The translations under genes were made by a program, and so were the position numbers. Under the pieces are notes generated by a model. It made no database searches. It was not told the DNA's origin and saw only the letters and a list, made by a program, of their open reading frames with translations. A stretch of DNA of 64,000 nt, from positions 2,728,001 to 2,792,000 of the forward strand of contig NC_018397.1 of assembly GCF_000208865.1 (NCBI RefSeq), read 5' to 3'. Of this stretch, positions 11,760-23,900 are shown in pieces. Positions within the stretch are counted from its first letter, which is position 1, and every line of letters begins with the position of its first letter. Origin of the DNA: Neospora caninum Liverpool. Lineage: Eukaryota > Apicomplexa > Conoidasida > Eucoccidiorida > Sarcocystidae.

Positions 11760-13388
11760 CACCCAACGGAAATAAACTTGTAGTGCCAGCGACACAATTT
11801 CGATCGACAGAACTGAGACATATCACGTAGACTGACAGGACAGGCTTTTGCTTCGGTGCAGGCACCGATGTACAACGAAGCGGTGAAAGACCACTCACTC
11901 TGGCAAGAGTTTGTTTTTTCCTCTTTTTGACAAATTGGATTTGTTTCTACCGTGTTGGCTACTGGAAACTGAAACTCATTTGACCCCGCTTTCCCAATGA
12001 ACTCCACACAAACACATGGCCAGAAATCGCCTTGTTTGTGGTGGAAAAAATGCCACTATAGAAGGAAGACAACAGGCAGACTGCTTTGTGCAACGCAGGC
12101 AACAGTGACAAATAGTTGAGACGGTGCTTTAGAGAGGCTACGAGGGAACGAAAGATAAAAACGGAGCCTTCTTTCTTCCACGAGAACACTTGGAAATCTG
12201 TGTGGCGGAGAGGGTCGTGACGGGATGAAGACGCATACGCCACTGACAAGAGCAGAGCATGGAAAGCCCCACTGCCGGTACCAAACGCCAAGAAGTAACC
12301 CCCTCATGCACGCATATGTGATTTCCCACCCTTACTGCACAAGAGCGGATGCGCATAACCACGAGAGAGAAGGCACCAGCTACGCAGAGGCACATACTCT
12401 CAAAGGGACGAACTGCTTCTGCCTTGTTCTTGTCCGGGGCGGGCAAGTCTGGAGCGCATGTTTTGTCTACAACATGAGGTTTTGCAGTTTGCTAGTCGCG
12501 ATAAAAACATGTTGGACCAGGATTAGGTCTGCCCATGTGATATAGAAGCACCTGTTACTAGGTATTTTTTTCAGAAAACAAGATGAATCATTTGGGGAGG
12601 AAACCACAACTGAAATCTCTGCATTGGGAATCAAATATTGCCATTAAGTGGGGCTTCCAGCGGTGGCAATTTTCTAGCGATAGACGCAGTGTGCGACAAA
12701 TCACATATGTTAACGTATGGGTGCAAGATTTCGACACTTGCAACTTATGAGGAAAAAAAACACCGCAAGAAAGACGCATCTGAGAACTGAAACCGAAAGG
12801 TACCGATTCCAGCAGGACGGTGACTTCTGCACCGGCTACGGGTGGCGTGGTTGATTTTCAGTCCGTGCTTCTTCTCTACTTTGGAATTTGAAGAACGCTC
12901 TCCTCTATCGCCCACCTTATTAAACTCCCGGGGGCGTGGAAACGCTGTCACACGCTCTAGCAGTGAACGATCTGTAGAGAAGAACGCATTCGTTGTCACA
13001 GGATGCAAGCCTCAACTCCGTTTTGTTCAATGAGACCATACCAGAGATGTGTCCTGCGGTGAGTTCTGCAGGAGAGAACATCCTTCAGGTTCCTGAAGGC
13101 AAGACCGCCTCTCGAAAAACAGGTCGAGGCAAGAAGCCCGATGACTGCGAAACACTTGGGAGTAACCACAAACGAATAGGAAGTTTCCAGTCCTGTCGCC
13201 GAATCGAAAATTCTCTGGGGCTGGGCTGACTCACCCTGACTAGCTCTGCATGCACCGCGTGGCCTTCATTTAAGAGCGAAAGAAACTCAGTTCAACAATA
13301 CTGAAAAAAACACCTGTGCAATGACCAGTTTGTTAGATTTTCGGATCGAGATCAGCGTCTAGCCATGAAGTGAGATACGAAGTTCCTG

Positions 13389-13403
13389 CCCCCCCCCCCC
13401 CCC
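13389..13403. repeat. C15 homopolymer run
   Basis: Fifteen consecutive C residues in the gene-poor stretch. Such runs are prone to length variation and sequencing error. No gene crosses it. Confidence 0.9.
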
Positions 13404-15136
13404 GGCTGCCGCAGACTAGAGAGTACCCTCAGATGCCAAACAATCCAGTGTTTTCACATGACAGAGCTGCAGAATGTATGGATCTAATCCTAAATAGAGT
13501 TGCCCGGTCTGTTCGTTTTCTGCGTAACAGACCATAATGTGATGATTCTTGACTAATACTCCAAGTTGTTAGTTCTACATACGGTGGAGTTCCGAATGAG
13601 GCTCGCGCAATGCTTTCAAGACACCGGCCTACGTGAGGAAAGCAGCAAGCAGAACGGTGACTATCGTGTTAGGTCCAGGATCAAAGATTTCGAAGTGCGT
13701 TTTAGGGAGAGCTTGAAACGTTGGAGCCCTCACTTACGGCGTTGGCAACCACCCACACGCTTCCTCCTTAACCGCAAGGGGAGACATCCGTTGTTGCCGT
13801 CGGTTCCCTACCCAGTTGCTGCGCTTTCCGACAACACCGACGAACTTTCAGTCCTGCTGTTTACGGAGTGCACTTGACGAATCACCGACGTCCAGGTCGG
13901 CGGAAGCTTTTATTGTAGAGTTTGTCCTGTGAAGTGGCATCACGTGAGCCTGCTGTGACTAGGATAACCGTAAACGGACTGCACTTCAAGAATTTCCGTC
14001 GACTCGGCGCCACAACTTCGAGTGAACACTATCGTGTCCCGTTATTGAAGTCGGTTCTAAACTTGAGTTAGATAGTACTGAACAAAGGCTTCACACGAGC
14101 CTTTGATCGGCGTAAACGAAGACGTATCGTGCATCCAACAAGCCCTCTTTGACATGGGGTCTCATCTTGAAACATTTCGAAAATCCGATGCGTACCGCCA
14201 CTTCCATGCACAGCATCAGTTTCTTGTGCTTTGCTCAAATGGCATCGAACGATATCAACACAGCAGGCAGAGAATGGCTCGCTACGGAGGCGCGATCTGG
14301 TGTTGGGCCGAAAAGACGGAACTGACTGTAACCAGCGTCGCCAATAGAACAACCTTGCTGCATCAAAAATTAATCTACAACTGTCTCAAAAGCCGATCGT
14401 TCGACCGTAAATGACTGGTACCGCCAGCAACCAGAACAGGGCTTTAGTCGAGTTCTCGAAAAGCAGTCGGTCCCAGAAACTCTGGTATACCGATTAGGTA
14501 AACGTGATGTAAACGAGTGAGCCACACCCTTACAGAAAAAGTTAGTCTTCCAGTAAACATCATGCTTTAGAGCATTGACCATTACTGCTGCTAGAAAGGT
14601 ATACCTGATTGTACTAGTTGCATCTGAGTACTTGTCCACCTACCCAAAAGACTTACGCGACGAATTCCTGTTTCAGAAAACGTCGAATCCCGGATTACGA
14701 CGGTAGCCTGATCACTCTATGGTAAGCGAGTAACGGCTTATTGATGAGGATCTGGGTCATGTGTCCGCAAACCATGAACAACTTCTCGTGGCAGTAGCTG
14801 TACGTCGGAGAATAGACGGGTGAAGTCAGATATAGCGACGAGTCCCGTATATGCAACAAGAGCTTATATGGAAAGTTCTACTGGAGCTGAAACTGCGATC
14901 AATCGTTTATAGAATTAGGTTTTATGTGACTGAGATACAGAGACGTGGCAGTCCCGTCCTCAGCCGGCTCCACCAAGAAAATAAATGGCTCATGGGGAGG
15001 AAAATACACGGATCGGTCGCACTTATTATCAGTTAATCATTTGGTCCCATTGCCTGCCACCCTCTAGTCCAGAGTATCGTTTCCCGAGGGCTGTAGCGGG
15101 TGTCTCATTCCCACCGCTTGGCTGCGGGATTGCCTT

Positions 15137-18100
15137 TTACTGTTTCCCTGTAATTTTGTAATACACAGTTGGCTTCAGGGGGGCAGCTAGTTTGTCTTTC
15201 TGCAGAAGGGAGCAAAGCAAGAAAAAAACGAGGCAAACGTCCCTCACTGTGTCCACTTTCTACAGTTGTTTTCAACGATCGAAATGTTTCTACATTGGCC
15301 TCGCGACACTAGTACGGCAAAGTCAGTTTCTTATGCCAAAATAACGACGCGAGAAGTCGAGCTGAGTGCAGTGGTGTATGTGTTCATTAGAAAGCCTTAG
15401 TATTTTCTGCGTGAAGTTAATTTCCTATCGTAAAGGTTTAGAGGAATCGTGGTAGTTCTACTGAAGACCAAGTGGCCCAAAACGTTTAACGCTTACCGAT
15501 AGTGGTTCGTTCGTCACGATATTGTATCCCCTACGAGAGAGAAGAAAAGTCTGACAGGAAATGTGAGCAGATAGTATTTTGTTGCTATACAGGAGCGTGC
15601 TTTTGAAGTGCTATAGCTATATCTCGTGTACCGCCCCATTTTTGTGCTTTCCGATGCAACTGGTGGTCCGTGTGCAGCGCGGAAAGTCGATTTCGTTTTG
15701 ACTGTATAGAATGGATAACTGGGATACGCCGAAGGTTCTCATCGAACTTCGTGGACTTACGAGGCACCCGAGGCAAATCGCATGGGGGACACTATTTTGG
15801 AGAAATGTGTATAGAGAGAGTCGAAACGGCTGTCCTCTTTTGCTCGCGTTTCCGCATCAGTTGCGTGGCGAATTCCATATCTGAAGGTTTCACGGAATGA
15901 AACAACGAACGGCTGAATTTTCATCCTGTAGCCGGCTACCCTTACTATGAAATCCCGTTGTAGCTAGCACCTTTTAGCAGCTCTAGTTCACGGCCCCGAG
16001 CCCTACGCAAGTATCAGGACAGAATCCCTCACGCTCTGGTACAAATCACTGAAGCGTGGAAGCACCTGACTAATCTTTTCTGTTCATTGTCATCGAGACG
16101 CTTGAGCGTTGCAGGGTCGTAGGCCTGAATCACAACGTTCACGCGACAGAAAGCTAGAGGAAGCATATGAGACTGAACGGACAACTCGAGCAAGACCACA
16201 ATATCCGGCCTCCTGAAGTATTCCGTCTACTGCTGGGGCCATGCAGATACTTTAGTTACTTGCTTGACCCTCTATTTGCTCTTCCGCCTATGTGCGTATT
16301 GCCACGTCTGCACGCCCACTTACAGATACGGTTTACCTTCTAACGCCGCAAATGCCTCTCTGTCTCTCGGTATGTCTGCATATTTTATCTATCCGTAAGC
16401 GTTCCACATACGAAATCTTCCACCTGCTAGTTTAAGCATCCTTCCATGCAGAATGCCCGCCTCCCCGTCTCTGTTTTTATCTATTTCAAAGTCTATCTGT
16501 TTTTCTGCTGACCGAATTGCCGGTGCATGTTCGCAGGAGAACGTCATCACACATGCCAGACTGACGCACTGCTGGTCCAAACAGCACTGATGAACAATCA
16601 ACTTGAAACGGCGTATTGCACACCTCACATCTAGTGACGGAGAGTACTAGCTCTCTCCCATGATCACATGTACACATGATACTACTTCCCTTCAGCGGTC
16701 CCGACTGCCGTGAGACACGAGAGAGACCCCCATGCCACATTCGTTTTGGTGTCTACTAGCCGTCGCCTAACACACCTCGTGCGTAATTAGATTATAGAAT
16801 TCCGACGGCCTTTGTCGAATGCCACTCGGTTCGCGTCCAATTTTTTTTGCCAGGATGCCCTCGTGCTTGCGATTCTCCAGCCTAAACAGTGGGTGGTAGG
16901 CGAATGTGAAACTGTAGAGGTAAGCACTATTTTCAAGCATCAGGCGTCGAAAAGGTCAACACCTTATGCCGGGTTTGGTGTGGGTCAGCAGTCGCTTTCC
17001 TAAGAATTAGCGTAATGTTGAAATAAAATGCATCAATGAATAGGCTCGCGTGCCTCTCTACGACAGCTACCCTTATCTGAAGTCTTTTCTGACTTACAAC
17101 ATTATCAAGCTTTTTCAAATCGATGGGCTGTAGTAGCCCACAAAGGAAGCTACGGCACCACCACTGCACTGAGAAAACGGTACTGATTCCCTTACAGGCA
17201 CATCCGCTGGTCCTCGTTAGGGTCAAGGTACTTGCCGAGAACAGGATCGTACTTCCTGGATGACAGTTTATTTTGAGCCCGCGTGTGCTCAGCAAGTCGC
17301 TCTTTCTGTAAGCATCTTCAAAAGCAGATCGAAATGCGCTGTCAGTTAATATCCACTCCCCAAAAGCGCTGGCAGTCTCTACGTGAGCGGACAAATTCGT
17401 CTTCCAACGCAGAACTCCCTCAGCAATACGCATGCGCGTAGCTGAGAGTTTTGTGTCGGGTTTGAAGACGCAATTCGCACAAAGGCCTTCGGCCCGCATT
17501 GACCATGACGCACGCCGTAGTAGATTCAACGGGTGACAAAACTGGATTGTCGTGCAGCCTTGCGTCCAATTACACGTCGAAGCCATGAACACGGACACAG
17601 GGCCGTTTGCAAAATTGTCCGCTCCCTTGGCTGTTGCCGCCCTGACCGCCGTCCAAGCACCTATTCTAGAAAAACGATTAACCGGGTTCAGATCGCAGCC
17701 AGAGAGTTTATACGAATCTGGACACGCACCTCTTTGCGATCCGTATCATCCTTCAGATACACGTTGGTTACGATGTCGTAGTCGCGCTGGCGGCCTAGCT
17801 GGTTGAAGGATCGAGATGCCACCTGTTTGTCCGACGAACCTTGGGGGGCCAGAATGTTATACTCAGGTTGCCGCCGAAGGCACTGTCTACTACAAGGCCC
17901 AGCAACACGAGCTTGATTGCCATTTTCGAAGGCTGTGCTGAGATTGGTTATGATGTCATACCTGAACAGTGCGTATGGAGTGTCAGCTCTTTTGGATTCA
18001 CCCCAGAGCAGTCGGCCGAAATGGGCTGTTCTTGGAAACAGAAACCATCGAGTGTTACGAGCTATTCGCTTTTGAAGATGTACAACCCTTCATGAGACAA

Positions 18101-18766
18101 AATGTCAAAAACGCCTCTCGACTAAGAAAAAAGCGAATCTTGCGCTTGGGGCTTTTACCTACTGTTCTCCCCTCATCTGAAAACGCCTTGCCCGAGCCAG
18201 GTGTCTCTTCTGTTCTGCTTTCTCTCTCTTGATGGCCTGCTCTTCCAGTTCTGCAGTCCGGTACAGTTGAAGGATTGGGTCGTACTCAAGCTGCCTTCTC
18301 ATGACCTGGGCTGACCAGCACACAATCGTATGTGGCTCGGATTTAATTCAAATCCGTTAGGCCTCTCCCTCTTTCCTTTGAATGAACATGATCCATACTG
18401 TGTCCTCCTAATGCTTAAGTGCAGTCACGATGTCTGGCCTTGCTGCGATTCGTGTATGTCCCTTGCAACTTTCTGGGAATCCCGTGTGGTGCTCGAGGAA
18501 TTGAACTATGACACCACTGTTGGCACCACGGCTCTGGGACCTCTTGGTTCACAGCACGTCTGCTGCTTGGATTCCAGTGCCCGATGGGGACAGTGTTTTT
18601 CCTTTCTCTGACAAGCACGCTGTCCTAGAAAAGTGATTGTCTTTTTACCAACAGTCACCCGGTCTGGAGGCCTCCGAATGGTTGGCGTGCCTGCGGCACA
18701 CTTCTTTGACGCTTCATACTCGTGGAGGTACTTCGTCCAGTTTTTGTGTGCCTCTTCCATTGGTGA
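15137..18766 (-). CDS. unrecognised protein with repeated YDI(I/V)TN-like motifs, nine small exons
   Basis: Exons, minus strand: 18766-18649, 18310-18163, 17961-17730, 17305-17196, 16911-16776, 16124-16066, 15880-15761, 15530-15497, 15199-15137. All eight junctions keep phase and use GT-AG, and the TAA at 15137-15139 ends it. The first ATG in frame is at 18760 (about 337 residues); an earlier exon is possible because the first exon begins at an acceptor. The protein is charged and helical with recurring short tyrosine motifs: YDIITN, YDIVTN, YNLITH and YNIVTN, and YDP variants (EYDPILQLYR, KYDPVLGKYL, AYDPATLKRL). Each is flanked by Lys/Arg/Glu helices such as AIKREKAEQKRHLARARRFQ. There is no signal peptide or membrane segment. 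I do not recognise the family. It lies next to and divergent from CFAP45, and such Tyr-punctuated coiled proteins are common among axonemal and sperm-tail components, so a microtubule-associated role is my inference only. Confidence 0.6.
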
Positions 18767-20947
18767 CTGCCTCACATGACAAGGCACCTCAGTCAGCCGC
18801 AACACACATGCGACAGCTAGACCACCTTCATTTCTGTAGTATCTCCTCTGAGAGAACGTGAACTTGCTTTAATATGCGTCATAGACTCCTCTCACCAAAA
18901 CCAGCAACCACCTTTAAGATCTGCTTTTAAGACACCACGGGGTCAGAATGATCCTTTTGTTTTTGGTGTCGCCCTCACTGAATGCTTGTTCGCTCCAATG
19001 TTTGCTTTCACTCCTCAGTATTCGTAGCTATCGCGCGCAAATGGAAGAACAGCAGATGCTTGATCCTCGTCAGTTCCTGCTATAGCAGCACGGGCCCTTC
19101 AGGGATTCAGTATAGAAGGTCTCTTCAGCTTGATCCACAGGATCAGACGCAGTGGCGAGTCAATGCCGCTCGCCGGCATCCAGAAGTGAGGAAAGGCATA
19201 CGATCATAAACGTGCACAACGATGGCAACAAGAGCAACAACAAGCGATCTCAATTTGACCTACGGAGGAAACTGTTGGTAGAAGACTCGTACATCCAACG
19301 ATCAGCTGATGGCCGCCGCTGAGGCATATTCCTGTCAAGTTTATCCTGCTGTCAAGACCAACAAGAAAAAACTACCGATGGCCCGTTGCAAAAGAGAGGC
19401 GGTTGCCAAAGCATCAACGGCAGAACGCTCCCACATTCTGCCGTACCCGTGGTGACGTTCTGCGATGCCGGTTTGCCCGTTGGGACGAAGCAGTGTGGTG
19501 CCTGGTGTGACGATTCATGCAAGTGTATCCTGACGACTGGCAGGATATGGTTAGAGTCAGGCACACATGCTACCAATAACTATATCTCTCGTGTCTGCGG
19601 AGATTGAGGAGAAGAAAAAACTGAAGGCGGTTCACGATGTGGGTTGAAATGGCGACGTTCACGTACTGGTAGAGCAGCTAATTCCAGGATGTAGGAACCT
19701 TGTTCAGCAATGCAGGCGGTTATCCGCTTGCGCTTCAAGCAACAGTAAAGATTCCGGGGCATGAACTACAGCCTCTCGCTGGTGTCTAAAACGCAGCAAG
19801 TCAGTCAGAGAGACGATCGCAAAGAGCTATTCTCAAGTGACGAAGACAGACAGAAAAATGCTGCTCTCAGGCATGTAACAGCGGCGCATGGATCTTTAGG
19901 TTTTAATGACGTCTGGTGGCCTCGAGGCAGACGGAGGCCGCTTATCAGAACACATTCTGACCCCTTTCCTTCTGGTCGTTTGAATTGTGGTCAGTAATAA
20001 ATATCTGGGGGGGCAAACACTACGGTTGACGGGTTAGCATGTCCCAGGTGGAGGCTCGACACGTACCAGACTACGATTTTTTGAGTGTAACTGGCATAGC
20101 TGACCCACACTCAGATGAAGAATGGCGGAAAGCAAATCACGGATAAGGAACAAATGCACATTGCCAAATTGAAACCACTGTTTGTGGTTGTATATGCTGT
20201 ATATAGTTCATATAGTGAGATCAGTCTTTTCATAGAAGGCCATTGCCGCCGTCTCCTATCGACTCTACACCGCCTCTACATAATTGCTGATCTTATGAAG
20301 GGGGTTTTCTTCGAACCAGAGCTTCCATTTTGCTCGCGGTTGCCTGCCTTTAATGAGCCGGCAGATATGCTGAATTTACATGCCGCGCAAACTCGCTACC
20401 GCGGGGACTAGAGGGACTGGAACAGCCACTCTTCGCGTCATTTCTTCACACAGCCAGAAGTGGACCACTTCTTTTGTTTTGCGCAGTACTCTGTCGAGTT
20501 AGTATCATCGATTCATGCGAAAAGTTGAGCGAGTAGCTAAGCATGCAGCCCTTTCGGGACGGTGGCTTCCACTGTGGCCCATGACGGGTGTTCTACAAAA
20601 TGCGTATCCGACGTCTCAAAACGACGAGTTGCTCATTCGCAAGTTTCATCGGCAACCTCCATCGTTTCTGTTACCATTACACACCCATCGCAAACTTGGA
20701 ATGCGTTTTAAAGAATTACACACCCTCTAAAATCTGGACCATAAGGCAGTTTCACTATGGTGAGTTTCGATGAGATTTGAGTATCCTTCCATCCGGCCTC
20801 GGGGCATCAGGGGATACTTTGGTGCCCCTTGTCGTTGCTGAGCATGATGCATGCGTATATCTCCACGAGCCTGATGCAGTCTGTTCGTTCAGTGAGAGCT
20901 ACTTACTTTATTGAAAGGGAGGCTTCTGTAGGGCATTCTGTCCACAG
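18767..20947. other. shared upstream region of the YDI-motif gene and CFAP45
   Basis: The two genes are divergent, so both promoters should lie here. Two plus-strand pieces look coding, 19111-19185 (before a GTGAGG donor) and 19221-19322 (ending in TGA), but they are in frames I could not join. A 78-codon plus frame at 19761-19997 and a possible first CFAP45 exon (ATG at 20039, three codons before a GTGGAG site) are further unproven candidates. Confidence 0.35.
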
Positions 20948-23900
20948 GTATACCCGGTACCTCGCCCGGCCCCAAAGGCAAGGATGAAGGAGTTCAAATA
21001 TCGCAAAATCGGAGAGCACTCACGAGTCGACGAGTCGCTCTTCGGAACTGCGTTCGAACGGGATGTCCTCATCACTGGAAAAGATACAGTAATGGCCATG
21101 TGGGCCGAGAAAAAGCAGCGGTCGTGCGGTGACGTTTCCGACACGATTCTCCTGCATAATGACGAGCTCATGAAAATGAAGGTGAGAACAGGTTCTTGAT
21201 CTCAGCTACTCCCTCCTTGACGGGAAAACCTGAGAACCAAATCACGCTTCCATTTTTATTATCATTTGAATAACTGTTGACTTGCCGAGGCCCCCGGAGA
21301 GAGACATCCAAAAAAGGTGGGCCGCTCTGGTAAGAGAGAGAGAACGCTCTGTTGAAGACGCCATTTCTGGTACAGTAACGTTTCTATTTAATCGCACTAA
21401 GGAGTACGGACCATAGCTATTGCATGTTTTGCGGTAGCAACTACTCTTTCAGGCCAACCTTTGTCGTGCTCCAATGCAGCGGATGACGTCAGGATTCACT
21501 TGTGTGCTCTGACGGAAACTGGAACGGTCTCAGTCAGCCTATTTGTTCTTCATGCACCTGCCAGTCCAGCATCGGCCCTCCGCCTCTACATCCAACGGGA
21601 CATTTGAAAATGAAAGAAGAACCAGGATTTGACGATCGCCTCGCGGCTTCCCAGGTTAGGGGATAGGAAAAGAATCAGAGGTGCTGTTGGCACAAAAAAT
21701 GTCGATGAAAGTGGAATCGAAGAAATCACCACACCATAATTCCTGTGTGCTGTTTGTCAGGGGAAAAACAACTAACGATATCACGAGATACTACCACTTC
21801 AACTTTTTGAGAGTGCAGACGGCATCACTGTCGTATTGAATAATAGAGATGGGCCTGCAGAGATCTGATCGGCATTGAGATTCCGCATATCGCAACTCGT
21901 GTGCAGTTTGCTATGAACAAAACAGCAAACACAGTGCCTTCATGAGATCAAGTATGGCTATCTTATGTGTCCGCGCTTTCCTGTTTTGTGATCTGCGGGG
22001 GTAACTACCCGTTAAACGAGAAGTCCAGCGAAGAGGAATCGCTTCCCATTTGTTAGGTCTGAACCGGCAATATTCTCTCCGCTAACCCGCTTCTTGAAAA
22101 CTAATTTCTCGTTGCTCCCACCTCGAACATTCACATATCATATTGTTTAACCCGTTGCCCACTATCATTTTCGTAGCACATCACTCAGTAAAAAGCGGTG
22201 TGTATATCTGAACATGCATGGGCCTCGTGGGCCAGTCCAGTCGCTGCGGTGGGCCAATCCATATATGTACAGTATGCAGACGACTCAACGCAGCATTGTC
22301 CCCTGCGAGTGAGGGACCAATACTCTTGTGACATATACACGCATACGGATGCTTTCCATAACACTACTTCAGGAAAGGAAAAGACGGATGCTGGCAAGAG
22401 AGGCAGAACGACGAAAGAAAGAAATTGCCAAATTGAACAACGAGGACTCGCTGATGGATTCAATTCGCAACAAAGCGCTCGAGGCAAAGTATGAGCAGCG
22501 TGACGAGGTCAAGAAGATGAATCAAATGATTCTTCACGGCAAAGTGAACACCATACGAGACACGCAAATAGAACAGAAAAGGTTAGTAATCCTTGGGAGA
22601 CAACGCACTGAAATTCCTCACCGAATCGGCCACACTTTTTACTTTTTTACATAACCACAGGATTCTATCACGATGCCAACAGAACCAGCAAGAAGGATGT
22701 GTCCACTGAAACCGATCGTCACCCTACTCGACCGAATACGATCAACTTTGAGTGCTCTTTGGACTCTCTCGACTACAGCAGCTTGTTGTCTTATCGTATT
22801 GCCGTACACTAACAACCTTTGGCAGTCCACCTTTCCTTGGAAAATTCAGTGATTATCCTGTTGATTTCGGTGGTGTCCGTATTGCCACTGGAATGGTACG
22901 TGATGTTGGTCTTCGTCGCCACCGTTTCCCCTTCCTGACCTTCCACCACAAAGCAGAAAGGACGAAATCGTCTAAATGGAGTAGAAGATACTAGTAGTTC
23001 CTCCCATTTCGTTAGTGACAACCATTAACCATTATGTTTCTCTAGGCAATGGAAAGCTGAGAATGAGGCAATGGAGAAGAAGCTGGACCTCATCATGGAT
23101 ATCGCTCTCATCCAAGGCATACATCAAGACGAGGAGAAGGAGCTGAAACGACAGCAGAAGCTAAAGGCAGAGGCAGCCATGATCCGCAGCCAAATCGCCG
23201 AACGCGAGGTAGGTGAGGTTAAAGATCGTCGAATGCGAAGACCGTCTAAGTGGAACTCGAAGGTGAACATCCAAGGAACGAGCACAAGCATGGGTGCATG
23301 GCATTACACTGGCAACCAGAAAAGCTTACAATGACGTTAAGACGCTAGAAAACGACGTAGATCAATTGCAGGAGACAGCGAAGAGGAAGCTGACTTTAAA
23401 GGTATTTACAAGTCACTAAAACTGGAAAAAAGCAAAACGCAAAGGGTGTTCTAAAGCCGAAGACCAATACACATATATACACATATTCATGCATGTGTCC
23501 ATTTGGAGCTGCCATGAACTGCCAACCGCTGCTGGAGTTGCTGCTTTGGGCCAGGCAAAAAGGCAACTTGAATTGGAGGAACGGGAACGGGAACGCCAGC
23601 TCCTAGTGAAGCAAATGGAGGCTCTTCAGATCGAGGAACAGAAAACGAGGGACCAGAAAGAGGAGACAAAGCGCATGCTCATGAACGAGATAAACTCGCA
23701 TAACGCGAAGTTTTCGAAAGGTATCGATACAATACAGTCGCTTGACTTCTAGCCAGTCAGGTGACGGTGGTTCGTCCTTAGTAGCCCCTAAACAGATGCC
23801 ACACTGCTCGCGGGCAAAACCAGAAAGGCAGATGAATACATTCTCAGACCGTTATTCAGCCTATGGTTTCAAAGCGCCGTCTCGGGTGGGCGTGTGGTTT

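Larger units (their letters stand above)
11243..15136. other. long gap without a supported gene
   Basis: About 3.9 kb between two minus-strand genes. It holds a CATA microsatellite (11721-11759), a 15-base C run (13389-13403), a 55-codon plus-strand frame at 12583-12750 preceded by an acceptor-like TTTTTTTCAG, and a 103-codon plus-strand frame at 13566-13877. A minus-strand piece at about 12,920-12,970 (reading RSLLERVTAFPRPREFNK before a GT) looks coding but could not be joined to anything. Confidence 0.35.

Noticed and set aside
11243..15136. Nuclear copies of mitochondrial DNA, common in these genomes
   Set aside because: No cytochrome or rRNA fragment could be recognised by eye; a nucleotide search against the mitochondrial elements would decide.
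15971..16002. 32-base minus-strand microexon (ARGRELELLK) in the YDI-motif gene
   Set aside because: Including it forces the next exon into a frame that ends quickly. Skipping it joins 16066 to 15880 in the frame YGIRHATDAETRAKED, which then leads into the next YNIVTN motif.
16854..16919. Plus-strand 66-base exon with perfect TTGCCAG and GAG|GTAAGC borders, reading DALVLAILQPKQWVVGE
   Set aside because: The same bases on the minus strand carry an exon of the YDI-motif gene whose phases join eight other exons, so the plus reading is a shadow.
16933..17598. 221-codon minus-strand open frame
   Set aside because: It overlaps exon 17305-17196 in another frame and has Cys/Ser/Leu-rich unstructured content; the shorter exon fits the gene model.
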